IMG/VR virus record: IMGVR_UViG_3300038427_000225
Location: 1-40,855 of that record
Reading direction: 5' to 3' (one strand)
Source: a virus
Length of the DNA stretch: 40,855 bases
The translations under genes were made by a program, and so were the position numbers. The notes below the pieces were generated by a model. It worked only from the letters and a program-made list of their open reading frames with translations. It had not been told where the DNA came from and ran no database searches. Position 1 is the stretch's first letter; each line of letters opens with the position of its first letter. Of the stretch, positions 1 to 6,112 are shown piece by piece.

Positions 1-648
1 CGCTCGCCAGTCCTTCATTTTGTTCTTTCCCACCATCCACCCCTTTGAGGTATAAAAGTTTATGAATGATTCTGGATCGACATTGTTTTCTCTTTGGGTG
101 CAGTATTCTTGGATTTCTTCTAAAGAGGGGATAATAAAACCACATGGCGGCTTGCCCGCCCTTATCTGTTCCTGTTCCTGTTCCTGTTCCTGTTCCTGTT
201 CCTGGGGGGGTAACGTTTGGGGTAACGTTTGGGTAACGTTTCGTAAAATATGAGCAAACGTTTCAGGAAGGTAAATATCATTAGCGCAAAACGTTGCTAT
301 CAAAGGACTTGTGGGAACATCATGCAGATCGGCCAAATACGCTTTTAGCATGTTTGGATTGTCGGGACGGTTATACTTCCACCAGGTGGGGAAGTAGAGT
401 GTTTTTGTTGGCTCATGGAAACCCCACCCAAACCTATGGCAAACGTTGTCGAAACGTTTACGGAACGTTGCCGGTAACGTTTCAGATTCCTCGGCAGCAA
501 GCGCCAGGCTGAACTTAAAAAGGCCGATTCGGTTCACCTGGGAACACGTCAAGCAGTACAACGCAACCAGTCGTTCTTCGGATGACAATAGGACAAACTT
601 TTCATCCCCCCATATTCGCGGGTCAACCTTTCGATACTTCTGGGCCAT
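1..648 (-). CDS. Replisome organizer / replication initiator (partial, runs off left edge)
   Basis: The frame opens at the ATG at 646-648, eight bases after a GGAGG site, and has no stop before base 1, so the C-terminus is missing and 216 codons are visible. The N-terminus (KYRKVDPRIWGDEKF, from residue 4) resembles the winged-helix start of phage replisome organizers (DnaD/lambda O-like). A Gln-Glu repeat linker follows. The last visible residues (NNVDPESF then GWMVGKNKMKDW) match the conserved C-terminal motif seen in many phage replication proteins that load the replicative helicase. The inferred role is origin binding and recruitment of the host or phage helicase. The gene is the last one visible of the early-type operon. 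Its DNA carries nine AACGTT boxes that could be its own binding sites, as in the lambda O gene. Confidence 0.8.
   Translation of the reverse strand, partial: MAQKYRKVDPRIWGDEKFVLLSSEERLVALYCLTCSQVNRIGLFKFSLALAAEESETLPATFRKRFDNVCHRFGWGFHEPTKTLYFPTWWKYNRPDNPNMLKAYLADLHDVPTSPLIATFCANDIYLPETFAHILRNVTQTLPQTLPPQEQEQEQEQEQEQIRAGKPPCGFIIPSLEEIQEYCTQRENNVDPESFINFYTSKGWMVGKNKMKDWRA
166..204. repeat. Hexanucleotide tandem repeat coding a Gln-Glu linker
   Basis: Six and a half copies of CTGTTC on the plus strand encode alternating Gln and Glu in the initiator gene on the minus strand. The repeat lies between the DNA-binding N-terminal part and the C-terminal motif, so it is probably a flexible, length-variable linker. 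Tandem hexamers keep the frame when copy number changes by slippage. Confidence 0.9.
212..481. repeat. Nine AACGTT iterons inside the initiator gene, candidate replication origin
   Basis: The palindrome AACGTT begins at 212, 224, 235, 257, 290, 442, 453, 464 and 476. Successive distances are 12, 11, 22, 33, 152, 11, 11 and 12 bases, mostly multiples of about one helical turn. The boxes fall in different codon phases, so they are not explained by repeated amino acids. Several extend to taAACGTTt. Lambda-like phages keep initiator-binding iterons within the O gene, and this array has the same layout. The function as origin is inferred. Confidence 0.6.
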
Positions 649-901
649 GTTTCGGCCTCCGTGCAAAAACACCCCCCAGACAGACTAGATACGCATCAAT
701 GAGAATGCGCGCAGCAACCTCGCGGTTGTAGCCGTCTGTCCAGGGGGTATTGACGCAAGTTTCATAATGAGACTCATTGGTTCAGAATTTATCTGCCACC
801 AATTTACACACCATCCAAGATATGTCAACCCCGTGCCATGCAGGATTTAGAAAAATCTCCTGCTTTCGCTTTTTTCCTCCTTCACCGCTCGCGGCGACAG
901 T
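649..901 (-). other. Non-coding or unresolved leader upstream of the initiator gene
   Basis: No gene with a convincing start and ribosome site was found here. A 30-codon frame (685-777) begins with ATG but lacks a ribosome site. A second frame reads like protein through about 45 codons into the initiator gene, but it has no usual start codon and follows a TGA. The stretch contains a candidate sigma70 promoter at 801-828, so it probably serves as the 5' leader of the initiator transcript. Confidence 0.4.
801..828 (-). promoter_or_regulatory. Candidate sigma70 promoter for the initiator gene
   Basis: On the minus strand a perfect TTGACA (823-828) is followed after 16 bases by TAAATT (801-806), which matches four of six positions of the -10 consensus. 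It lies about 150 bases upstream of the initiator start and downstream of the last small gene, so it could give the initiator an expression level independent of the 5.8 kb promoter. Confidence 0.45.
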
Positions 902-1129
902 TCATTTTGGAATGTCTGCGTTGTTGAATGCCGTGATTCTGTCGTTGAGTTCTTTCATCTTGTCCCGTGCTGATTTCAGTTGTTCAATTTCCTCCCGCAA
1001 CTCGGCGTTCTCGCGTTCGGATGCTTCGAGAGCGTCAACCACAATCAATCCCTCATCGCCTCCTCGGCCAAATTTACGAATTAACTCAATCGCATTTTTA
1101 ACTTCTGGCACTCGTATCCAATCAGTCAT
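902..1129 (-). CDS. Small coiled-coil protein, unknown function
   Basis: A 75-residue protein from the ATG at 1127-1129, preceded by GGAGGCGAAGC. The start overlaps the stop of the upstream gene by eight bases (ATGACTGA), which indicates translational coupling. A longer version beginning at 1165 has no ribosome site and was not chosen. Residues from about 35 on are rich in Glu, Lys, Arg and Leu with heptad spacing (ASERENAELREEIEQL), so a coiled coil is likely. No enzyme motif is visible and the family was not recognised. It sits between the recombination genes and the replication initiator in the early-type operon. Confidence 0.7.
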   Translation of the reverse strand: MTDWIRVPEVKNAIELIRKFGRGGDEGLIVVDALEASERENAELREEIEQLKSARDKMKELNDRITAFNNADIPK

Positions 1130-1610
1130 GCTTCGCCTCCTCTCCCACAGCGGCTCGAATGGCAAACTGCTTGATCTTTTCCAATGCTTCCTCGGCTCCT
1201 TCCTTGGCGAGTTCTATTGACGCCACTGTTTTCCCTCGTATTTGGTAGGCATAGCCGGATAGATTTTTAATGATTGAAACCAAGTATTCACCACAACTAT
1301 TCCAGCCCGTTTTGTTTTTCCACTCTACATGCACATGGGACGCAGGCCGTTCTTTGCTCGGCTTCTGGGATTCCGCCTTGAGAATCCACTGATTTACTAA
1401 TTCCAGTTGTTCATCTAAAGAATTACACGTTGGACCTTTACGGGTGGGAAGCATGTTGTAAGCAAAAGCAATTCCGCATGAAATCTCTTTTTCCGCCTTG
1501 GCCAGGGCCTTTTCGAGTTCGGCGATTCGATCCCGCAAATGCTGATCGGGTCGCTGGATAGGTTTGCAGGAATCGCAGTGATCGGTGGTTATCGAATAAC
1601 TTTCGAGCAT
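1122..1610 (-). CDS. Hypothetical protein with N-terminal CxxC and helical segments
   Basis: A 162-residue protein. GGAG lies about nine bases before the ATG. The N-terminus has a His-Cys-Asp-Ser-Cys element (HCDSC, residues 11-15) that could bind a metal. A charged heptad-like helix follows (RDRIAELEKALAKAEKEI, about residues 26-43), and a mixed middle part is rich in Trp, Asn and Tyr. The C-terminal third is again helical and Ala/Glu rich. No family was recognised. Its stop overlaps the next coiled-coil gene, and its start lies four bases after a 22-codon micro-ORF, so it belongs to a tightly packed operon. It may act with the neighbouring coiled-coil protein, but that is a guess from adjacency. 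Confidence 0.7.
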   Translation of the reverse strand: MLESYSITTDHCDSCKPIQRPDQHLRDRIAELEKALAKAEKEISCGIAFAYNMLPTRKGPTCNSLDEQLELVNQWILKAESQKPSKERPASHVHVEWKNKTGWNSCGEYLVSIIKNLSGYAYQIRGKTVASIELAKEGAEEALEKIKQFAIRAAVGEEAKHD

Positions 1611-1614
1611 TATT

Positions 1615-1683
1615 TCACTCCGGGTTAAGCCTTTCGGCGATTTTCACCAGCCGATACCACTCCGCGATCCAGCGGTAAAGCAT
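1615..1683 (-). CDS. 22-residue micro-ORF, coupled by TGATG
   Basis: The ATG at 1681-1683 shares a base with the TGA of the upstream gene (TGATG), and the frame ends four bases before the next start. The peptide is amphipathic and aromatic (MLYRWIAEWYRLVK then IAERLNPE). Because the operon otherwise leaves almost no gaps, this frame explains the 72 bases between its neighbours. It could be a real small protein or only a coupling device that carries ribosomes to the next gene. It has no strong ribosome site of its own. Confidence 0.4.
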   Translation of the reverse strand: MLYRWIAEWYRLVKIAERLNPE

Positions 1684-2090
1684 CAACGGGATTTGGTACT
1701 GGCCAGTCTCTTTTTTCTTCGCATTCTGTCCGCTTGTTCCGCGCCGCGAATCGTTCTAATCGAGTGCCGGTGCTGCTTCGGTCGGGATTTGGGAATCGAT
1801 AGCAAGCGATATTCGCCATATTCCAATCGCTCGACTTCCAGCCCATTTGGAAATTGTTTGGCAAACCATTCGGCTAGAGCTTGGGAATGCTCTTTAAGTT
1901 CCGGCGGTGAATTGCCCATAGAAACACACAATTTTCTGACTTTTGCTTGCTGGCTAAAAGAATAGCTTTCACGGAGCCAACCCCATTCACCGTCAGAATT
2001 TCTATTGCCATCATTGGTATCTCGCTCATAAAGCCACCAGCCCATGTAAAAGTTGGCGCTGCAATATTCGGCGATTATAAATGCCATCAT
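1683..2090 (-). CDS. Hypothetical protein, Trp/Tyr-rich N-terminus and basic C-terminus
   Basis: A 135-residue protein. The start was placed at the first of two adjacent ATG codons (2088-2090), after GGAGGGAAA. A longer frame from 2195 has no ribosome site and overlaps the exonuclease gene. The N-terminal half is aromatic (FYMGWWLYE), the middle is acidic, and the last 35 residues are strongly basic (KSRPKQHRHSIR and RMRRKKRL), compatible with nucleic acid binding. No family was recognised. It follows the exonuclease gene in the operon with a short gap. Confidence 0.7.
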   Translation of the reverse strand: MMAFIIAEYCSANFYMGWWLYERDTNDGNRNSDGEWGWLRESYSFSQQAKVRKLCVSMGNSPPELKEHSQALAEWFAKQFPNGLEVERLEYGEYRLLSIPKSRPKQHRHSIRTIRGAEQADRMRRKKRLASTKSR

Positions 2091-2121
2091 TTTCCCTCCA
2101 AAAGTCTGGCCACCTCTTCGA

Positions 2122-2766
2122 TCACTTGACCACCAATATCTGCCCAAACTCTCGTACTTTTTCAAACTCCCGGTCGAAGTCGCCGAGAAACGCATCGATC
2201 ACGTCGCGCAGCTTCTCTTGAATCGCTTCGTCTCGCTCCACCTTGACGATCAACTTCGGCATGTTTTGCGAGTATGACACGAACCACCAGCACGGCCGGC
2301 CAGTGACCAGCATCGACATATGGACTTGGCCAAGGTATTGCTTTGGAACCGCCTGACCAAGCAGATAGCGGACTTGGTAGTGCGGCTGAGGGCACTTGGT
2401 CTCAAGGCCGGCATCGTCGCCCACAAGCCCATCCGGTGAGCAGCCAATGCGGCCATCGTCGGACAGACAGAAGCCGACCCGCTCGACCTTCAAGTCGGTC
2501 TCAAACTCGAACCAGGGAATGGCCGTGTTTTCGAGAATCTTGCCTTGATCCGCCGCCCAGGAGGGCGTGGTGTTGACATCCTCGTCCTCAGTGTCGGGCG
2601 CCATCAGCTTTTCGGCGATCTTGTTGTAAAGGTAGGTTTTCACGCCCTCGCCGGTCCTCGGCTTCCATTCGGGAGTAATGAGGGCATCAATCTCAGACGC
2701 CGTTACAACGCCGCGGCGAATGCTTTCCCATTCCTTGCTGCCCTGGGGCATGTTGAAGGTTTTCAT
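2122..2766 (-). CDS. YqaJ-type viral recombinase exonuclease
   Basis: A 214-residue protein of the lambda-exonuclease/YqaJ family (PD-(D/E)XK nuclease fold), close to the usual length. Conserved elements include the N-terminal QGSKEW with R-x-G-V-V-T-A-S (residues 8-24), E79 in the helix GKILENTA, the metal site SPDG (Asp111 region), ETK (Glu122, Lys124) and GQVHMSM (Gln147). Such enzymes resect double-stranded DNA 5' to 3' to leave single strands for an annealing protein. The ATG overlaps the stop of the ERF gene (ATGA), so the two are translated together as a recombination pair used in replication, repair and concatemer formation. Confidence 0.9.
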   Translation of the reverse strand: MKTFNMPQGSKEWESIRRGVVTASEIDALITPEWKPRTGEGVKTYLYNKIAEKLMAPDTEDEDVNTTPSWAADQGKILENTAIPWFEFETDLKVERVGFCLSDDGRIGCSPDGLVGDDAGLETKCPQPHYQVRYLLGQAVPKQYLGQVHMSMLVTGRPCWWFVSYSQNMPKLIVKVERDEAIQEKLRDVIDAFLGDFDREFEKVREFGQILVVK

Positions 2767-3506
2767 TGTTTTGTCCCCATCTTTCTCTTGAGCATGGCGA
2801 AAAGCTCGTCATACCGCTTCGATCCGATCCCCTCATAGGTCGTTGAACCGGCATACCGTAGAAACGCCATTTCGTCGGCGCGGGCATCGTGAACCATTTG
2901 CATCAGGGTTTCGGCCTGCACTTGCGTGATCGGCGTACCCTCCTGCCGGGCATCGGTATCGTGCTCGACTGTGATATTGAGGGCGTTGCACAGGGCATAC
3001 CGCTTGGCGTAGGTCATCGCGGCGCCGTCGGCCTGAGACTCGGTACAACCCGGCGGCCCGCTGCCGATCCGCACGAACGCCGTGTAGTCCCGATGATAGC
3101 CCGCCTGATGCTGCAAAGTGCAGGTCTGAACAATGCGAGAATCCTTGATCTCGGTCGAAAAGCTGACCGAGAACCCAAACCGCTGTAAAAGCGGCTTGAC
3201 TACCACCATGATCTCCTCGTAGGGGAGATACATGTACCGGGTGTGTCCATTCCGATCAGGCACTGCCTTCGTAGCCTGGAAAGAACCAAGCTCTGATTGC
3301 AACAAGGAAAACGCCTCCGCGAAATCCTTTTCGGCCTGCCGATCTTCCATGTGCTCCCGGAGAGCGACAAGCTCCTTGGCAACGGCCACGGATTCGGTGG
3401 TGAGCTTCCCCGAATCGAGCATCTTCGCTATGAGGGCAAGGGGCGTGGGGTCAACTGGTTGAAGTCCCGTTTCCGGCGGGACAACTAGGCTGTTTTCATC
3501 ACGCAT
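2763..3506 (-). CDS. erf: ERF-family single-strand DNA annealing protein
   Basis: A 247-residue protein. The diagnostic ERF segment AMTYAKRYALCNAL is at residues 163-176, and the upstream YMYLPYEEI (91-99) is also typical. ERF proteins form rings and pair complementary single strands. Here the protein would act with the exonuclease encoded next to it. The start ATG has an excellent site (GAGGAGGAA) and overlaps the end of the preceding small gene. The C-terminal part (about 190-247) is less conserved and ends in a basic tail. Confidence 0.92.
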   Translation of the reverse strand: MRDENSLVVPPETGLQPVDPTPLALIAKMLDSGKLTTESVAVAKELVALREHMEDRQAEKDFAEAFSLLQSELGSFQATKAVPDRNGHTRYMYLPYEEIMVVVKPLLQRFGFSVSFSTEIKDSRIVQTCTLQHQAGYHRDYTAFVRIGSGPPGCTESQADGAAMTYAKRYALCNALNITVEHDTDARQEGTPITQVQAETLMQMVHDARADEMAFLRYAGSTTYEGIGSKRYDELFAMLKRKMGTKQ

Positions 3507-3696
3507 ACTTTGGTTCCTCCTCGATCATTATAAGCGCCTCTTTGATCGCTTCGCCGAGTTGTCTCAATTCATCTAGGCTGGCAAAAGCCGGGGCGACCGA
3601 GAATGTCTGGTCTGGTTCAGCCAGTCGGTTTAACCTTAATAGCACCCGACCGTTGTCGGTCAACCATTGACTGCATGTACCATCATGTCTCTTCAT
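3499..3696 (-). CDS. Small hypothetical protein upstream of erf
   Basis: A 65-residue protein beginning at ATG 3694-3696, about ten bases after GAGG. A start 15 bases earlier (3711) is possible but lacks a ribosome site and would overlap the upstream gene. The sequence is a mixed alpha/beta type: a short polar N-terminus, a segment FSVAPAFASLDELRQLGEAI, then an acidic end. Similar short single-domain proteins (KTI-like or transcriptional coactivator-like) exist next to phage recombination genes, but no family is claimed. Its stop overlaps the erf start. Confidence 0.6.
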   Translation of the reverse strand: MKRHDGTCSQWLTDNGRVLLRLNRLAEPDQTFSVAPAFASLDELRQLGEAIKEALIMIEEEPKYA

Positions 3697-3697
3697 T

Positions 3698-4054
3698 TCA
3701 GTAATCCTCATGGTCGGGCGGCTCAGGGCCGCGGTATTCTGGGTCAGGCTCGCACTCTTCGCAGGAAATGGTCACCTCCTGCTCGGAAAATACGACCGAA
3801 TCTAACTGCCATTCGACGGATAAAACACCTTCAGGAAGGTCAATTCCGTCTGTCTCTTCCAAAAATTCCTTGAAGCCAACCGAGAAAACCGTCTTCATTT
3901 CCTTGCGTTTGAGCTTCAAAACGACTTCGCCCTCGATCTCGACAACTTGCCACGGGCCGGGAGGCAGCGGCCCACTGGCAACGGCGTTAGGATAATCGCC
4001 AGGGTCTTCCCAGCGGTCAAAGACGGCTTTCAGCGTGTTCTTGATGATCTTCAC
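3698..4054 (-). CDS. Acidic hypothetical protein, GTG start
   Basis: A 118-residue acidic protein starting at GTG (4052-4054), seven bases after AAGGAGGGCG. The start overlaps the stop of the upstream gene as GTGA. The middle holds beta-like segments (WQVVEIEGEVVLKLK; VLSVEWQLDSVVF). The C-terminal 25 residues are very acidic with two cysteines (CEECEP) and a Pro-rich tail. No family was recognised. It is part of the run of small genes before the recombination pair. Confidence 0.7.
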   Translation of the reverse strand: MKIIKNTLKAVFDRWEDPGDYPNAVASGPLPPGPWQVVEIEGEVVLKLKRKEMKTVFSVGFKEFLEETDGIDLPEGVLSVEWQLDSVVFSEQEVTISCEECEPDPEYRGPEPPDHEDY

Positions 4055-4263
4055 TTCTCGCCCTCCTTTGGCGCATCTTCCGATTCGAGCATCCCGATCT
4101 CGACGCAGGCTTTCCGCAAGTTTTCGGAAAGAACGTCAATCTCGGGTTCGGCCATGTGCTTGCCGTACTCGGCCAGATTGAAAATCACCAAGTCGGCGGC
4201 CGATTGATCGGTTTTGGTGAACTTGACGGTCGGCGGATTTTTGCCTTTGAAACGAATGTCCAT
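4051..4263 (-). CDS. Small hypothetical protein
   Basis: A 70-residue protein. The start was set at ATG 4261-4263 because AAGGAG is eight bases before it. The ATG two codons earlier lies too close to that site and overlaps the upstream stop. The protein begins MDIRFKGKNPPTVKF and continues with a helix-rich acidic half. No known domain was recognised. Overlap with both neighbours supports it as an operon member. Confidence 0.65.
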   Translation of the reverse strand: MDIRFKGKNPPTVKFTKTDQSAADLVIFNLAEYGKHMAEPEIDVLSENLRKACVEIGMLESEDAPKEGEK

Positions 4264-4265
4264 GT

Positions 4266-4538
4266 TCATTCTCCTTCGATTTGGGGGTCAGATAGAAACT
4301 CCTGAATGTCTTTCGCCAGGGCGAACATCGCGTCCCGACAAGCCATGAGGGCGGCGGACTCGCTGCGGTCTTCTTTTGGACGGGGAATGCTGCCCAAGCA
4401 AGTGCCGGACTTTCCGGCATAGTTGATAAAAACCAAGTTATTCCGCAAGTCGATTATCCCGTGTGCCAGCTTTAACTCTTTTGGCGGCGGGGATGGAATA
4501 ACCTTCTCAGGCTCGATGGTTTTCCATTTTGGCTTCAT
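4266..4538 (-). CDS. Small hypothetical protein
   Basis: A 90-residue protein with ATG at 4536-4538 after a weak AAGGAA site. It has a Pro-rich stretch (IPSPPPKEL), a short beta hairpin-like part (NNLVFINYAGKSG) and a C-terminal helix (ACRDAMFALAKDIQEFL). No family was recognised. It lies directly downstream of the HNH endonuclease gene, and its stop abuts the next start. Confidence 0.65.
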   Translation of the reverse strand: MKPKWKTIEPEKVIPSPPPKELKLAHGIIDLRNNLVFINYAGKSGTCLGSIPRPKEDRSESAALMACRDAMFALAKDIQEFLSDPQIEGE

Positions 4539-4559
4539 GGCGTGGTTTCCTTTTGGGGT

Positions 4560-5219
4560 TTATTTTGCCCGCTTGCTTGTAGGTGTTGTCATTGCTCTGG
4601 CCAGTGACCATCCAGCATTTAGCCTTTTTGATATTCTTCCTTTTATAATCCCCAATTCTTGTTCCCACGCAGCTATGCACTGAACTTTTCCTTGCCATTT
4701 CAATACAGTATTTGATCGCCGGTTTCTTGCTTGATCGGTTGCCGTTGCCCAAACGCAATTGTTTAACTCATAGCCTTTTAAGTTGTTTTTACGTTCTATC
4801 TGATGCAGATCGGTGGGTGGTTCACCCATATCATAATAAAACAATGAAAAGTTTTTCCATCGTTCACAAACAACAATACCGCGGCCACCATAACGTCCGT
4901 AATCCTTTGCCTTTCGGTTATAACATCGAGTCATCATGCCGGACCAAATCCGATATACGCGAGTTTTCTTTTTTCCATGCCTTGTATTTGCTTGTTTGGT
5001 TTTTTCTATCATCAAACATCCACAACTTCTTGTCAGCCCTCTTCTGAGTTGGTCGCCTTGAGTTTCAATTGTTTTTCCGCAATCGCAGACGCACTTCCAT
5101 CTAGGCTTCTTATTTTTTCGATTCGAGTCCACAACTCGACAAACTACTCGAAGTCTTTCAAAACGAAAGCCAGTTAGGTCAATGTAATTATGCGACGGTT
5201 TTCTTATTTTTTGCATCAT
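4560..5219 (-). CDS. HNH homing-type endonuclease with N-terminal Cys-rich motif
   Basis: A 219-residue protein. Residues 43-68 carry five cysteines in a CxCxC...CxC pattern, likely a zinc site. From about 88 the sequence follows the phage HNH family that starts RVYRIWSGMMTRCYN, with YGGRGIVVCERW (110-121), the region IERKNN (141-146, usually IDR.DN) and NNCVWATATDQARNRR (153-168). A C-terminal helical DNA-binding part follows. It has an AAAGGAAG site before the ATG. Such free-standing endonucleases are mobile and usually dispensable. Here the gene sits between csrA and small early genes, and its start overlaps csrA by 32 bases. The Asp to Glu change in the IDR position is worth noting. Confidence 0.85.
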   Translation of the reverse strand: MMQKIRKPSHNYIDLTGFRFERLRVVCRVVDSNRKNKKPRWKCVCDCGKTIETQGDQLRRGLTRSCGCLMIEKTKQANTRHGKKKTRVYRIWSGMMTRCYNRKAKDYGRYGGRGIVVCERWKNFSLFYYDMGEPPTDLHQIERKNNLKGYELNNCVWATATDQARNRRSNTVLKWQGKVQCIAAWEQELGIIKGRISKRLNAGWSLARAMTTPTSKRAK

Positions 5220-5361
5220 AGACTTCCTTTCTGTCTATGATTATATTCGGATTTGCCTGAAATGCAAGACGAACCTTATCGCCGCGAATTTCGACGACTG
5301 TTACAGTGATTTCGTGCCCAATGACGATGGCTTCATTCTTTTTTCGAGATAAAACCAACAT
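5188..5361 (-). CDS. csrA: CsrA-like carbon storage / translational regulator
   Basis: A 57-residue protein, the usual CsrA length, beginning MLVLSRKKNEAIVIG and continuing ITVTVVEIRGDKVRLAF, the hallmark CsrA beta strands. The RNA-contact residues Leu4 and Arg44 (DRKEVY, residues 43-48) are kept. CsrA dimers bind GGA motifs, often over ribosome sites, and repress or stabilise mRNAs. The ATG follows AAAGGA by seven bases. The gene lies early in the operon behind the 5.8 kb promoter, which suits reprogramming of host or phage translation soon after infection. Its last 32 bases overlap the HNH gene start, perhaps because the endonuclease gene inserted nearby. Confidence 0.92.
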   Translation of the reverse strand: MLVLSRKKNEAIVIGHEITVTVVEIRGDKVRLAFQANPNIIIDRKEVYDAKNKKTVA

Positions 5362-5385
5362 TACAGTATCCTTTCAAAATTGCAG

Positions 5386-5637
5386 TTATCGAACCCACGG
5401 CCAATGACTAAAAGGTGTTACGCCCGACAATTCCGGTGGCATATCCGATTTCTCACCACGAATCATGCCCGTCTCTTCCCATTCTCGCCTAACGCGAATG
5501 TATTCACGCAAGCCAACCTGCGGCCCAAAGCGAATGACATTTAGACGGTTGTTGGATAGTGTCCACCGATGTTTCAGACAAAACTTTTTGTCTTTCCAAC
5601 TGAGAATAAACAGAAATGTCAGCCAACGTAAAATCAT
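5386..5637 (-). CDS. Small basic protein with hydrophobic N-terminus
   Basis: An 83-residue protein, first gene after the 5.8 kb promoter. The start at 5635-5637 has a strong GGAGGAG site at suitable distance. A frame from 5667 lacks one. The N-terminus is hydrophobic (MILRWLTFLFILSW), possibly a signal or membrane anchor. The rest is basic and contains QVGLREYIRVRREWEETG. No family was recognised. First-expressed small phage proteins are often host-takeover factors, but there is no direct evidence for that here. A 48-codon frame overlaps its first half in another phase and was not accepted because it lacks a ribosome site. Confidence 0.6.
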   Translation of the reverse strand: MILRWLTFLFILSWKDKKFCLKHRWTLSNNRLNVIRFGPQVGLREYIRVRREWEETGMIRGEKSDMPPELSGVTPFSHWPWVR

Positions 5638-5767
5638 AAAACTCCTCCATGTTAGGCCCCCGGCCACCCAGCCCGACCGCTAAGACAGGCATTTAGAGCG
5701 AGTGGACGCGGGGGTAGATTCGAGTGGACCATGTTAGCGGTGTCCGTTAGCGGTTGTGAATTCCCAG
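5638..5767 (-). promoter_or_regulatory. Repeat-containing leader of the early-type operon, candidate operators
   Basis: Between the promoter and the first start codon there are three copies of ACCGCTAA: one on the plus strand (5676-5683) and two inverted as TTAGCGGT (5734-5741 and 5747-5754, 13 bases apart). There is also a direct repeat of CGAGTGGAC (5699-5707 and 5721-5729). Such spacing is typical of repressor operators or of leader RNA elements. No protein partner is identified. Confidence 0.5.
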
Positions 5768-5795
5768 ATTAGAGCAGAAAGAAAAATCCTGTCAA
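5768..5795 (-). promoter_or_regulatory. Near-consensus sigma70 promoter of the early-type operon
   Basis: On the minus strand a perfect TTGACA (5790-5795) is followed after 16 bases by TCTAAT (5768-5773), a five-of-six match to the -10 box. The surrounding sequence is AT-rich with a T-run in the spacer. It directs transcription into the genes from 5637 down to the replication initiator and needs only host RNA polymerase. Confidence 0.75.
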
Positions 5796-5814
5796 GAGAA
5801 TTCTGAAAATATTT

Positions 5815-6033
5815 TTAGATTTTGTCAGCCAGACCCTTGAGATCGTGCAGGGCGTGTTCCAGGACCATGCCCATTGCATCCAGGGCCATTTCCTCGGCGG
5901 TTTCGATGTCTAGGGCCTGAAAAGAAGTGGTCAGCGTTAAACTGGCCATCCAGCGGTCGTTGCCGTGCTCGTGGTGGATGATTTCCAGGTTCAATTCCGG
6001 CCCCGAAGGCAATCGAATCCGACATGCAGCCAT
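5815..6033 (-). CDS. Small hypothetical protein
   Basis: A 72-residue protein with a GAGGAG site before ATG 6031-6033. It starts MAACRIRLPSGPEL, has a beta-like middle and ends with a helix rich in Met, Ala and Glu. No family was recognised. It lies after the terminator that follows the agmatine-deiminase-like gene and before the early-type promoter, so it would be expressed only by readthrough or from an unseen promoter. Confidence 0.65.
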   Translation of the reverse strand: MAACRIRLPSGPELNLEIIHHEHGNDRWMASLTLTTSFQALDIETAEEMALDAMGMVLEHALHDLKGLADKI

Positions 6034-6060
6034 TATTGCTCCTCGTCGTAGAACAGCATC

Positions 6061-6102
6061 CAGAAGAAAACCAGCAACCCGCCAAAATTGACGGGCTGCT
6101 GG
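6061..6102 (-). terminator. Intrinsic terminator closing the late operon
   Basis: Minus-strand hairpin: CCAGCAgCCCG pairs with CGGGtTGCTGG (6092-6102 with 6071-6081), ten base pairs with one mismatch and a ten-base loop, followed by TTTTCTTCT. It lies ten bases after the stop of the agmatine-deiminase-like gene. Confidence 0.75.
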
Positions 6103-6112
6103 TGATTGTCCG

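Noticed and set aside
649-830. Protein-like minus-strand frame with an in-frame TGA upstream of the initiator gene
   Set aside because: It reads plausibly (WTDGYNREVAARILIDAYLVC) but has no start codon after the TGA, overlaps a better promoter, and would need recoding; other genes in the window use TGA as a normal stop.
5504-5692. Alternative minus-strand frame over the first gene after the 5.8 kb promoter
   Set aside because: It has no ribosome site, whereas the overlapping frame starting at 5637 has GGAGGAG.
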